From NCBI GenBank assembly GCA_963836405.1, contig CAWIJL010000016.1, positions 145,287 to 209,286 of the forward strand: DNA of 64,000 nucleotides, read 5' to 3'. The notes below the pieces were generated by a model. It was not told the origin of the DNA. It saw nothing but the letters and a program-made list of their open reading frames with translations, and did not search any database. Below, piece after piece: positions 40,847-48,960 of the stretch. The position numbers and the translations under genes were made by a program. The stretch is from CAWIJJ01 sp963836405. Its GTDB lineage: Bacteria; Acidobacteriota; Terriglobia; Bryobacterales; Bryobacteraceae. The stretch's first letter is position 1. The number at the start of each line of letters is the position of its first letter.

Positions 40847-42578
40847 ACACTCCCCTGGTGATAGAGATCATAAGCCTCATTCACAGGAATCCAGTGGCGA
40901 ATCCGAAAACGAAATGGCAGTGGCAGATGCACCCGCATCTGAGCGACCTGACGAACTCGTATTCGCTTTCGTTTACCCCGTCGGCGCTCAGTCTGGAGCC
41001 ATCCAGACCGCGCTTGAGGATCAACTGAAACAGTTCGGGTACGACATCGTGCCGATACGCCTAAGCAACTTCCTCAAGTTTTATGTCAAAGAGCTGAAAC
41101 TCAATCTGGACCTTCCGGACGCTCCAGAGGAGGACCGAATTGAGAAGAGAATGGATGCAGGTAATAAGCTCCGAGAGGTGACCAAACGGCAGGACTTTCT
41201 AGCACTAGCTGCGGTCGCTGAGATCAACGCGCGACGCCCCCAGGTCGGTGGCAGACGAACGCCCAGAAACCGAATAGCGTATATTCTCCTCTCGCTAAAA
41301 CGCCCCGAAGAGGCGACGCTGCTGCGGGACATCTATGGGCCTGCGTTCTATTTACTTGGCCTTTACGCCACCGAGCAGGAGAGGCTAGCCTACTTGCAGA
41401 ATCACAAGGGTATCGCCGAGCCGAAGGCTAGACACTTGATCACCAAAGATCAGAACGAAGCAAATCCTTACGGCCAGCGCACCAGGGACACATTCAGTCT
41501 CGCTGACGTCTTTATACGCCAAGACTCACCCGCACACATAGATGAGATATCGAGGTTTGTTGACCTCTTGTTTGGATATCCTTACCACACTCCAGCATTC
41601 GATGAGCAGCAGATGTTCTTCGCATATGCTGCATCGTTGCGTTCCGGCGATCTCTCGCGACAGGTAGGTGCCGCGATTACAAACGACCGCGGGGAGTTAA
41701 TCGCGGTTGGATGTAACGATGTGCCGACTTATGGCGGCGGACTGTATTGGCCCGGACCAGGTGATCAACGCGATTGCAAGCTGGGCTTCGATTCAAATGA
41801 GAGGCGGAAAGATGAGATCCTCGCAGAAATGCTCCCTCTGCTCGGCAGCAACTTGACCCTTGAAGAAGCAAAGCAACGACTGAAAAAGAGTCCTTCCATT
41901 ATCGCGGATGACGAGACGTTGATGAAAGTGCTCTCTATTCTTACCAGTTCCCTCAGCATCGCGGAGGCGAAAGAGCGTCTGAAGGGTGTGTCTGTTGAGA
42001 TCGAAGAGGAGCTTCTGGCGGGAGTACTTCCGGTTCTTGAGGGCGCGCTCAGCTTCGATGAAGCGAAGGAGCGTCTTGAACACACATCGTTTTTTGATTT
42101 GACGGAATTTGGCCGTACGGTTCACGCGGAGATGGATGCCCTTCTGGCCTGTGCACGTCTGGGCATTAGTCCACGGAATGGAACGCTCTTTACGACGACG
42201 TTTCCATGTCACAATTGCACTCGACACATTGTGGCAGGTGGGATCGATCGGGTCGTTTATATCGAACCGTACCCTAAGAGTCTGGCGCTGCGGTTGCATT
42301 ACGATGCGGTCGATCTGGAGGAGCGGGGATGGGGCCGAAGGTCCAAGTCTGGCTGCAGCGAAAAGGTGTCCTTCGAGCCATTCGTCGGAATCGGCCCTCG
42401 ACGATTTTTTGATTTGTTCTCGTTGAAACTCAGCACGGGCTTCCCAATCAAGAGGAAGCAGGCAGGGGAGGTAGTCGCATGGCGAAGGTCCACTGCCCAA
42501 TGCAGAGTACCCCTGCGTCCGACTTCGTACCTAGACCGCGAAGAAAAAGCGGTTGAACAGCTCGCATCCAGTATATGA
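40836..42578 (+). CDS. AvcD-like anti-phage dCTP/dCMP deaminase
   Basis: 580 aa from ATG 40836, the start with a nearby GAGG; ATG 40812 and 40824 are alternatives. It overlaps the res stop, so it is translationally coupled. The N-terminal half is a degenerate P-loop kinase-like domain (LVFAFVYPVGAQSGAIQTALEDQLKQFGYDIVPIRLSNFL). The C-terminal zinc deaminase has HAE with the catalytic Glu (430-432) and PCHNC (457-461), preceded by SGDLSRQVGAAITNDRGELIAVGCNDVPTYGGGLYW. The ending KVSFEPFVGIGPRRFFDLF matches anti-phage deaminases, which deplete dCTP during infection. An insertion of about 80 residues of repeated LLxxxLTLEEAKxRL units splits the deaminase domain. Confidence 0.87.
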   Translation: MAVEHSPGDRDHKPHSQESSGESENEMAVADAPASERPDELVFAFVYPVGAQSGAIQTALEDQLKQFGYDIVPIRLSNFLKFYVKELKLNLDLPDAPEEDRIEKRMDAGNKLREVTKRQDFLALAAVAEINARRPQVGGRRTPRNRIAYILLSLKRPEEATLLRDIYGPAFYLLGLYATEQERLAYLQNHKGIAEPKARHLITKDQNEANPYGQRTRDTFSLADVFIRQDSPAHIDEISRFVDLLFGYPYHTPAFDEQQMFFAYAASLRSGDLSRQVGAAITNDRGELIAVGCNDVPTYGGGLYWPGPGDQRDCKLGFDSNERRKDEILAEMLPLLGSNLTLEEAKQRLKKSPSIIADDETLMKVLSILTSSLSIAEAKERLKGVSVEIEEELLAGVLPVLEGALSFDEAKERLEHTSFFDLTEFGRTVHAEMDALLACARLGISPRNGTLFTTTFPCHNCTRHIVAGGIDRVVYIEPYPKSLALRLHYDAVDLEERGWGRRSKSGCSEKVSFEPFVGIGPRRFFDLFSLKLSTGFPIKRKQAGEVVAWRRSTAQCRVPLRPTSYLDREEKAVEQLASSI

Positions 42579-42592
42579 TAGTGCTTAACGCT

Positions 42593-42772
42593 ATGGATCC
42601 CAAACGCGAGTCGACGATGCATGACCGTCCGACTTTTTCACAGTACCTGCGTGAAACAGCGCAGACTGTCCGCTCGAAGCCGGAATGGATGAAAGCGGAA
42701 ATCGGCTGCAAGTCAAGCGATACGAGAGTTGTTGATCCTCCCGTTCGTCTGGTCGCCAAGGCCCACCAGTAG
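42593..42772 (+). CDS. Small hypothetical protein after the deaminase
   Basis: 59 aa from ATG 42593, 14 bases after the deaminase stop. Begins MDPKRESTMHDRPTFSQYLRETAQTVRSKPEWMKAEI; the F-x-x-YL-x-ET...PEW pattern recurs in small bacterial proteins of unknown role. It could be a regulator or antitoxin of the deaminase, which is inference from position. Confidence 0.45.
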   Translation: MDPKRESTMHDRPTFSQYLRETAQTVRSKPEWMKAEIGCKSSDTRVVDPPVRLVAKAHQ

Positions 42773-43372
42773 ATGAATCGCCGAGAGCGATTCAAATGCC
42801 TTTCGCCTGCCGCGGCTGTCACAGGAATTCTGCCGTAACCCCGAAGTCCCCCAATCATAACCGTGATCCCTTGTGCCCCTGTGTTCAGGGGTTCTTTTTC
42901 TGCTGGATCCTTCGCATTTTCTGACGGCGCAACCCCCCGCAACCTCGCGGTCGGCAATGGACTCCATTCGGACAATTAGGAGATCGATCGCTCCTCTCCT
43001 GACGATTCTTGGTCGCGGCTCCTGATGGCAAACGCCACTGGGGGGATTTTGGGGGGACCCCGCCGTCCACGGATGGGTAAATTCGGGTAAGGACGGGTAA
43101 TTCCCGATTCCGGCCGTTGCGCGGGCGCACCAGTGCAACTGGCGTGTTGAGTAGGGGATACGTTGAAACTAAATGAATTAAATTGGCTCCCCAAGTCAAA
43201 CAAAGGGTATTTGACGGTGTGGAGACACTGGCAAAATAATTGATTCTGAATGGGCTACTCAAAGTCGCCGAACGATGATTTTTCGGTCTTCCTCTTCTTC
43301 GTGGTCGTTCTAAAGCCCAACCGCCCAACGGATGCTTAATTCGGCATCGTGCCGGCGATCCAACGTAGACAA
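42773..43372. other. Gene-poor stretch with a terminator
   Basis: About 600 bases. Apart from the terminator at 42876-42899 I see no credible gene. It contains a GGGTAA sequence repeated three times near 43074-43102 and G/C homopolymer clusters near 43040, reminiscent of recombination-site neighbourhoods, but no attachment site can be shown. Confidence 0.4.
42876..42899 (+). terminator. Rho-independent terminator of the RM-deaminase operon
   Basis: Stem CCCCTG (42876-42881), loop TGTT, CAGGGG (42886-42891), followed by a TTCTTTTT tract. About 100 bases after the small gene, it closes the mod-res-deaminase transcript. Confidence 0.75.
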
Positions 43373-43591
43373 TCAGCGTTTGCTGCGACGCGGCTGGAGA
43401 TAATCTAGGAATCTCGGCAGGGAGTGCGTCAGACCGCTTGTAATTCTGACAGGACTATTCGCGAGAATGCCCGAAGCTTGCGTGATCGGAATGAGAACAA
43501 TCCCAGCCACCTCACCGTCCGCAAAGGCAATCTTGGTTATCGCCTCGGTGGCGAGCCTGCCGATATACAAATCTCCTTCGGTGCTTGGCAA
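43373..43591 (-). CDS. Possible gene fragment abutting the IS21-like element
   Basis: Open minus-strand frame of 72 residues ending ...THSLPRFLDYLQPRRSKR. The sequence is protein-like (DLYIGRLATEAITKIAFADGEVAGIVLIP), and the frame begins within a few bases of the left end of the transposon. This suggests the 3' end of a gene cut by the insertion. No family recognised. Confidence 0.35.
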   Translation of the reverse strand: MPSTEGDLYIGRLATEAITKIAFADGEVAGIVLIPITQASGILANSPVRITSGLTHSLPRFLDYLQPRRSKR

Positions 43592-43661
43592 GAGTGACCC
43601 ATTAGGGCTTGATTGAAGTGACCCAGGCCGGGAACAGGACTGGGAACAGAGATATACGGGG

Positions 43662-43770
43662 CATCATCCACGCCGAAGGCGTGTTCGTCGGTTAGGCTGG
43701 AAGGACGAGCAGTATCATCCACGCCGCAGGCGTGCGGGGTGGTTTTCCATCATCCGCGCCGGAGGCGCGT
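43662..43770. repeat. Three hairpin-forming repeats at the IS21-like left end
   Basis: Near-identical 22-base units at 43662-43683, 43713-43734 and 43749-43770, each reading (C/T)ATCATCC(A/G)CGCCG-N-AGGCG and self-complementary around CGCCG/AGGCG; the third unit has compensating changes in both arms. IS21 ends carry repeated transposase-binding sites, and these may be such sites or REP-like units. Confidence 0.6.
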
Positions 43771-44103
43771 TCACCGTGGTGGCGCGGTGCGTGCGAGCTT
43801 GTACCGGAGATATTCAAAGTACTCCGGGCTGACGTGCGACGCCAGCACTTCCTCGATGACAGGCAAGAAATAGGCCAGCGAGCGAATCGTGCCCAGAGGC
43901 GGTGCTTCGGATGGCCGAATCAGGCGACGCGTAGCGGCCAGCACCAATGCATTTTCGATGACCTTCAGCGAAAGGCCGCGTTGATACAGTTGTATCGCCA
44001 GCAGACGGTCGGCACGGCGGACCATTCCCATCGTGCCCGGCGTCTTGCGGTACGCCTCCAGCACCTGACGAACATATTCTTCCTGGCCGTCCATGCTGGA
44101 CAT
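43771..44103 (-). CDS. 110-aa protein downstream of istB
   Basis: Start at ATG 44103 (MSSMDGQEEYVRQVLEAYRKTPGTMG), overlapping the istB stop area. Helical and basic: RADRLLAIQLYQRGLSLKVIENALVLAATRR, SLAYFLPVIEEVL. It looks like a small DNA-binding or accessory protein of the element. No named family recognised. Confidence 0.6.
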   Translation of the reverse strand: MSSMDGQEEYVRQVLEAYRKTPGTMGMVRRADRLLAIQLYQRGLSLKVIENALVLAATRRLIRPSEAPPLGTIRSLAYFLPVIEEVLASHVSPEYFEYLRYKLARTAPPR

Positions 44104-44105
44104 CC

Positions 44106-44831
44106 TTAGCCTTGCGGTTCGCGCAATGGTGGACCGTCGATCACGACGGTGTGGCAGTAATGCCGCAACCGGCTCAGCAAGGCCTCTACCATGGGCCGGT
44201 TGCCCAGAAAATTGGGCCACTCGTCGTAGACCAGATTCGTGGTGATGATTGTGGGACGCCGCCGGTAGCGTTCTTCCATCAGCTTGAAAAAGATGTTCGA
44301 CTGCTCCGGTTTCAGATTCAAATATCCAAATTCGTCGATCAAAAGGACGTCCAGCCGCGCCAGACGATTCAGCAACTGCCGCGTCGAACGATCCGCCAGC
44401 GACGCATACATTTCATCGAACAGGTCCTGGGCCTTGATAAATTGACACCGGTAGCCGTTCTCCAACGCCTTCATCAGCAGGCCGGAAGCTAATCCGGTTT
44501 TGCCAACGGCTGTCTTGCCGACGAATACGATATTTTCCGCCTTAGCGATGAACTCCAGCTCCGCAAACCCGCGGATCTGTTTGCGGTTGACGCCCGGCTG
44601 GCGCGCGAAGGGGAACGTCTCCAGCGTCCAGCGCTCGGGCAGCTTGGCGCGCTGGATGCGCCACTCCAGTGCGCCCTCCTGCCGGGCCTGAAACTGCGCG
44701 CGCACCAGACGCGTGACAAAGTCCGAGTAGCTGATGTCGTCCTTGTCGGCGGCGCGCAACTGTTCGTCATAGATCTCCAGGATGCGCTTGAGCTTGAGGT
44801 TCTTCAGCAGTTGTTCCAGTTCTTCAGTCAT
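44106..44831 (-). CDS. istB: IS21 helper ATPase IstB
   Basis: About 241 aa from ATG 44831, overlapping istA. AAA+ ATPase of the DnaC/IstB type: Walker A GKTAVGKT, Walker B VLLIDEFGYL, sensor TIITTNLVYDEW and C-terminal RLRHYCHTVVIDGPPLR. It activates the IstA transposase and directs target choice. Confidence 0.93.
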   Translation of the reverse strand: MTEELEQLLKNLKLKRILEIYDEQLRAADKDDISYSDFVTRLVRAQFQARQEGALEWRIQRAKLPERWTLETFPFARQPGVNRKQIRGFAELEFIAKAENIVFVGKTAVGKTGLASGLLMKALENGYRCQFIKAQDLFDEMYASLADRSTRQLLNRLARLDVLLIDEFGYLNLKPEQSNIFFKLMEERYRRRPTIITTNLVYDEWPNFLGNRPMVEALLSRLRHYCHTVVIDGPPLREPQG

Positions 44832-46224
44832 CGTCCGGCCCCTCATCGAGCAGAAAGTATTCGCGCGTTACGCGGCGCAGGATCATCCTCTCCAGCCGGT
44901 CCAGATCGTAAAGCCCATAACGGGCGGCCTCTTCGACCGCTCCCACCAGCGGTTCGCGCGGATACTCGCGCACAAACCGCAGCAGTTGCCGCAGGGCAAG
45001 CGTGACCACCTTGCGGCTGCGCTGTTTCAACCCCATGACGTAGTCGGCCAGTTCCGGCGCGGCGGTGACGATGGCCAACTCTTCGGGATGCGGATCGGGA
45101 CGTGCGTCTCTGTGACCGCGCGGCGGGCGGTGCTCCGCCAGCATCACGCGCTGGTGCTCGGCTTCGGCGATGCGCCGGTGTGTCACCAGCCGGCGGGCAT
45201 CGAGCTGAATCTCGATCTTGTCCTTGGTTTCGCGCACCTCTACACGGCGCCCGATCCACTCCACCGGCACGGAATAGCGGTTGCTGTTCAACGCCACGTA
45301 GCCTTCGATATCCACCAGACGCTGCTGCAGCCGGTAGACTTCCGGAATCCACGCCGGCAGCGGCTTCAGATGCAGCCGCTCCACCGCGAACAGCTCTCGC
45401 GGAACCGCGCGGATGTGTTTCTTGTAAGTCGAGTTGACCTTGTCGCACCACTCCCGTGCCCGCTGATTCAGGTCCTCCCAACTGGAGAAAGTCCGCCCCG
45501 CCAGAAAGTTAGTCTCTATGAACCAGAACGGCCGCTCTACGCGCGCCGAACGATTGGTATTCCCAATCGCGTGCGCTACAAACTGAAAGCCGAAGCGCTC
45601 GCCAAAGGCGGCCATCTCCGGCACCGGCACCATGTCGCGTCCGCTGCCGCGCAGCACCACCACGTGCGTGTTATCGATCATGGTGCGGGCTGCCGCGCCG
45701 CCGAAGTAGCGCAGCGCTTCGGTGAGAAACACCTTGCAGTCGAAACGCCGGAAGGTGGGATAGCACTGGAAGAACAGCATCCGCGAATAGCACAGCACCG
45801 CAGACGCGGTCTGCACTCTGCGCTTCTTGCCGCCCAGTTCCAGATCGTGGGGAGACGTGTCGTGCTGAAGCTCCTCGCCAGGCGAAAAATCATAGCGCCC
45901 CGCCGGCACTGGCGGTGCGTAGCCGATTCCGTGCCGCCGGCAGAACGCCGTTACTGCCTGATACGACATCTCCGCGCCTGCAGCCACCAACTCCTCATGG
46001 ACTCGCACGAGGTTCCCCTTGCACTTGTCGAAAAGCTCCAGGATCTGTTGCCGGTAGGGTTCGGCCTTTTCGGTTCGGTGTAACTCCGGCAGGGCGGTCG
46101 AGTTGGAGCGCAGGACTTTGCGCACCGCCACGCGCGAGATCCCCATCACCCGCGCGATCTCCCGTTTGCTCACGTGCTGCGCATTCAGTTCCAGAATCGT
46201 GGTGCGTTGCGCTTGACTCAACAT
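44824..46224 (-). CDS. istA: IS21-family transposase IstA
   Basis: 466 aa. The N-terminal HTH (VSKREIARVMGISRVAVRKVLR) binds the ends. The DDE core shows LQHDTSPHDLELGG, RTMIDNTHVVVLRGSG and RVERPFWFIETNFLAGRTFSSWEDLN. A C-terminal beta-barrel follows (YVALNSNRYSVPVEWIGRRVEV). It overlaps istB by 8 bases as usual. Intact. Confidence 0.94.
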   Translation of the reverse strand: MLSQAQRTTILELNAQHVSKREIARVMGISRVAVRKVLRSNSTALPELHRTEKAEPYRQQILELFDKCKGNLVRVHEELVAAGAEMSYQAVTAFCRRHGIGYAPPVPAGRYDFSPGEELQHDTSPHDLELGGKKRRVQTASAVLCYSRMLFFQCYPTFRRFDCKVFLTEALRYFGGAAARTMIDNTHVVVLRGSGRDMVPVPEMAAFGERFGFQFVAHAIGNTNRSARVERPFWFIETNFLAGRTFSSWEDLNQRAREWCDKVNSTYKKHIRAVPRELFAVERLHLKPLPAWIPEVYRLQQRLVDIEGYVALNSNRYSVPVEWIGRRVEVRETKDKIEIQLDARRLVTHRRIAEAEHQRVMLAEHRPPRGHRDARPDPHPEELAIVTAAPELADYVMGLKQRSRKVVTLALRQLLRFVREYPREPLVGAVEEAARYGLYDLDRLERMILRRVTREYFLLDEGPDDD

Positions 46225-47101
46225 GCGGTTTCTTCTCCGTCAAAACTTCTTCGTCGATGCGATGGAGTTGCTTTTGAATCCGATCGATCTGGTGCCGCGC
46301 GGCTTTCGATTGCTGGTCATCCAACTCTGCGGCAGCGGCGCCAGCCAGTCGCCGCTGCGCGCGGTTGACGATCGCCACTACCATCTCCAGATCGCGTAAC
46401 AGTTCCGCGCCAGCCCCGGCTGGAGCTTTCTCCTGCGCCTGCCGCTGCGTTTTAAAAAACAGCTCGGGGTCATCCAGAATGCGTTTGCGGATCGCCGGCG
46501 AACCCTTGCGCCACGCAGCATAAAGTTGGCCCGCCTCACGCGTATCGCAGTGATACTGGGCGAAGATCACCGCTATCCGCTGGCAATCCTCCAGGCTTTG
46601 ACGGGCCACCGGCACCAGAAATTTCAACGCCACCTGTGCCGGGATCTTGCCCTCGCGCACCTGCTGTTGGATCGCCTCCGGCAGAACCTCCACCAGAGCC
46701 AGCCGCCGGGATACCCAGCTCACGCTACGGTCGAAACGACGCGCTAACTCGTCGAGCCCATAGTCGAAGCGCCGCTCCAACTCCGCCAGTAACCAGCCAA
46801 CCTCCAGCGCCGTCTCGTGTTCGCTCAGTCTCAGCGAGCGGTCCAGCAGCACTGCCGCAGCCTCGCTCATTGGCCATACCACTGCGTCCACCGTGTCTCG
46901 GCCCAGTTGCCCCAAAGCCGTGATCCGCTTATAGCCGTCGATGATCACGAAACGATCCGTTTGGCCTTCGGCTGCCACCACCACGATGGGCGTTTGCTGC
47001 CCGCTCTCTGCCAGCGACGCCAATAATCGCCGCTGCCGCCCCGGATGGTGTACTCGCAAGTGCTCCCAACGACGGTCGAGTTGATGAAACTCCAGTTGCA
47101 T
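45995..47101 (-). CDS. ParB/Srx-fold protein carried by the IS21-like element
   Basis: 368 aa. The N-terminal ParB-like domain reads TPIVVVAAEGQTDRFVIIDGYKRITALGQLG; a ParB HTH follows (YGLDELARRFDRSVSWVSRRLALVEVLPEAIQQQVREGKIPAQVALKFL). A long helical, basic C-terminus (KAARHQIDRIQKQLHRIDEEVL) ends the clear homology. The last 77 residues overlap istA in another frame and may be fortuitous. It may bind element ends or bias targeting; it is not part of normal IS21. Confidence 0.82.
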   Translation of the reverse strand: MQLEFHQLDRRWEHLRVHHPGRQRRLLASLAESGQQTPIVVVAAEGQTDRFVIIDGYKRITALGQLGRDTVDAVVWPMSEAAAVLLDRSLRLSEHETALEVGWLLAELERRFDYGLDELARRFDRSVSWVSRRLALVEVLPEAIQQQVREGKIPAQVALKFLVPVARQSLEDCQRIAVIFAQYHCDTREAGQLYAAWRKGSPAIRKRILDDPELFFKTQRQAQEKAPAGAGAELLRDLEMVVAIVNRAQRRLAGAAAAELDDQQSKAARHQIDRIQKQLHRIDEEVLTEKKPHVESSATHHDSGTECAAREQTGDRAGDGDLARGGAQSPALQLDRPAGVTPNRKGRTLPATDPGAFRQVQGEPRASP

Positions 47102-47152
47102 CAGACAGCCTGAATGTACGGCCGGCCCGCCTCCCGATCAATATCTACGCCT

Positions 47153-47642
47153 TTAAACCCGCGCCTGCTTCCAGCGGCGCTCCCTTTGGCGGACGCGCTC
47201 CACGGCCTGACGGCAAGCGTGCGAGCAATAATGCTGCAAGGGACTTCGCCGCTGGCGTGCGAACCCCTCGTAGCAGCCCGGCCGGTCGCAGGAATGATCG
47301 AAAAAAATGTTCCGGAGTGATTACCCTCGCGGCCCTGTTATCCGCCCCTTGCGCCGTTGGTTTGCGGTTCTTGACGCGCTGCCGATAACGCCGGCTTTGA
47401 TCGGTCCGCTTCTCTTTGCCGGCCTTCGTCGCCCGATATCTCTGCTGCGCCTTCCATCTGGACCATTTCCGCGCCGCCTTCTGGCATTCCGCGCTGCAGT
47501 AGCGCTGGTTCGCCTGGCGTGGATGGAAGCGCTGCTCGCATCCTTTCAACAAACACAGGCGTGCCCGCGGGCGGCGTGCCGATCGCTTCGGCCGACCCTC
47601 TTGATTTTCGGGATGGCCTGTTAGATTCTCGGAAGGGCCCAT
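47153..47642 (-). pseudogene. Double zinc-finger protein of the element, frameshifted
   Basis: The first finger (residues about 27-55 from ATG 47642: LCLLKGCEQRFHPRQANQRYCSAECQ) is followed by a basic linker (ARKWSRWKAQQRYRATKAGKEKR). After the A-run at 47301-47307 (T7 on the coding strand) a second finger, HSCDRPGCYEGF and HYCSHACRQAVERVRQRERRWKQARV, lies in another frame and ends at 47153. Removing one T joins them into about 162 aa. Likely DNA-binding. Confidence 0.65.
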
Positions 47643-47808
47643 GGGAGGTGATGACTCCCAGAAGCTCCAGCCCTGGAGGGGAATCCACTCCTCTCCGGGG
47701 CGCAAACCTCCGGCTCAGTTACGAATCAACACTCTAACCCAAAAGGGTCATCTGGCTAATTTGGAGTCTCCGACTTTCCGCCTGTTCGGAACGTCAGAAC
47801 TGAAGACC

Positions 47809-48273
47809 ATGCAGGTACTCGTCACGGATGGTGATCTTCTCGATCAACCCGTAGAAGTAATTGTCAACGCCTGGAACAGAAACATCATCCCTTGGTGGCT
47901 GTTGTTGCCGCAGGGCGTCTCGGGCGCGATTAAACGCCGCGGGGGAATCAAGCCGTTTCGTGAGGTCGCTCGCCATGGCCCGATTCCACTGGGAGGTGCG
48001 GTCCTGACGTCATCTGGTCGTCTTCCTTTTCGAGGCATTATTCACGTCTCGGGTATTAACATGCTGTGGCGCTCGTCTGAGTACTCGGTGCGTCACTCCG
48101 TTCGGAACGCAATGAAACTGGTCTCCCAACAGAACTTCTCCTCGGTAGCGTTTCCACTCATCGGAGCCGGCTCCGGCGGCGGTGCCCCTGAGCAAATTCA
48201 AGGATTCATGCTCGACGAGCTCTCGCGCATCGACTACGAGGGATCGGTCTATATTGTTCGATTTCGTGGCTGA
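47809..48273 (+). CDS. Macro-domain protein
   Basis: 154 aa from ATG 47809, inside a longer frame that runs back into the transposon. Macro signatures: VEVIVNAWN, GVSGAIKRRGGIKPF, GPIPLGGAVLTSSGRLPFRGIIHVSGI and FPLIGAGSGGGAPEQIQGFM. Macro domains bind or hydrolyse ADP-ribose and related nucleotides. The usual GGG after NAAN is replaced by IPWWLLLPQ, so this is a divergent member. It is convergent with the NUDIX gene of the neighbouring operon and lies 59 bases from the transposon end. Confidence 0.8.
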   Translation: MQVLVTDGDLLDQPVEVIVNAWNRNIIPWWLLLPQGVSGAIKRRGGIKPFREVARHGPIPLGGAVLTSSGRLPFRGIIHVSGINMLWRSSEYSVRHSVRNAMKLVSQQNFSSVAFPLIGAGSGGGAPEQIQGFMLDELSRIDYEGSVYIVRFRG

Positions 48274-48960
48274 GGATTCGGCCTGGGTCAGTTTTGGCGA
48301 GCAGAGCCGGGCCACTTTTCCCGAGCGCCGAAGCAAATCTCTCCATTCCCAGTTGAAAAAGCACTCGTCGGGCCGGGATTCGTCGAAAGCATATCCACCA
48401 ACATGGGCGAGGCCGGTCTCCAGATCAGACATTTCTAGATGCAGTTCTTCGAACATCTCGTTCTGAGCTGCCTTTTCTGCGGCATCAGGGTCAGCACCCG
48501 GGACGTGGCCACCCACCGTGATGTCCAGGTGGCCAGCAGAATCGTCTCTCTTCCAATCCCGGATCTGAAATAGAAGGAGATCGCCCAGGTTCGGACTGCT
48601 CCAAATAAGCAAGACGTGCGCACATCTATGGCGTAGTGCGAGCACATGGCACAACCAGCGGGGGCAGAACGTACCTGTGGGGATGCCATCCCTGTCCACC
48701 AGTGGCAGCAATTCATCTTGGTCGAGCGGACGGAGCAAGTACCGCGCTGGCGCGAGAGTGGCTTCTATCTCCGACAGCATTGCCGGCTCTGCACGAACAC
48801 CGTGTTCAAGTTCTCTCCGGAGGCTCCCAAGCCGTGCGCCAAGAGACTTGCTGATCGTGCCTGCCAGACCACACCTCCCTACCGACAATCGAGTTTGGTT
48901 TGGTCGGCCATAGCCCCACCTCTTACCTACTAGAACTGTAGCTGATTGCGGCGCCAGCAA
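48270..48960 (-). CDS. NUDIX (isopentenyl-diphosphate-isomerase-like) protein
   Basis: About 230 residues from ATG 48960; the frame stays open to 48010 under the opposite-strand macro gene, so the true C-terminus is uncertain. RHRCAHVLLIWSS, LLLFQIRDWKRDDSAGHLDITVGGHVPGADPDAAEKAAQNEMFEELHLEM is the NUDIX region; the first residue of REUxEE is Asn. Catalytic Glu residues are present. It overlaps the deoxyribosyltransferase-like gene and is the last gene of the operon. Confidence 0.72.

Larger units (their letters stand above)
43595..47750. mobile_element. IS21-like transposon with extra genes
   Basis: About 4.16 kb. Candidate ends: TGACCCATTAGGG at 43595 and, inverted, TGACCCTTTTGGG at 47750, with further partial match inward. 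Five minus-strand genes lie between: zinc-finger protein, ParB-like protein, istA, istB and a 110-aa protein. A clear target duplication is not visible, so the exact boundaries are tentative. Typical IS21 elements carry only istA and istB. Confidence 0.65.

Noticed and set aside
42885..43328. 147-codon minus-strand frame in the gap after the deaminase
   Set aside because: Low-complexity Arg/Pro sequence overlapping a terminator, with no family resemblance and no ribosome-binding site.
43662..43770. CRISPR array
   Set aside because: Only three short units with unequal spacing (29 and 14 bases between units), each unit self-complementary; no spacers of constant length and no cas genes.
43595..47750. 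Target-site duplication of the IS21-like element
   Set aside because: Bases outside the two proposed ends do not match, so no duplication could be claimed.
48010..48270. C-terminal extension of the NUDIX gene
   Set aside because: The continuing frame is antisense to the macro-domain gene and loses NUDIX-like character, so the extension is probably fortuitous, although no earlier stop exists.
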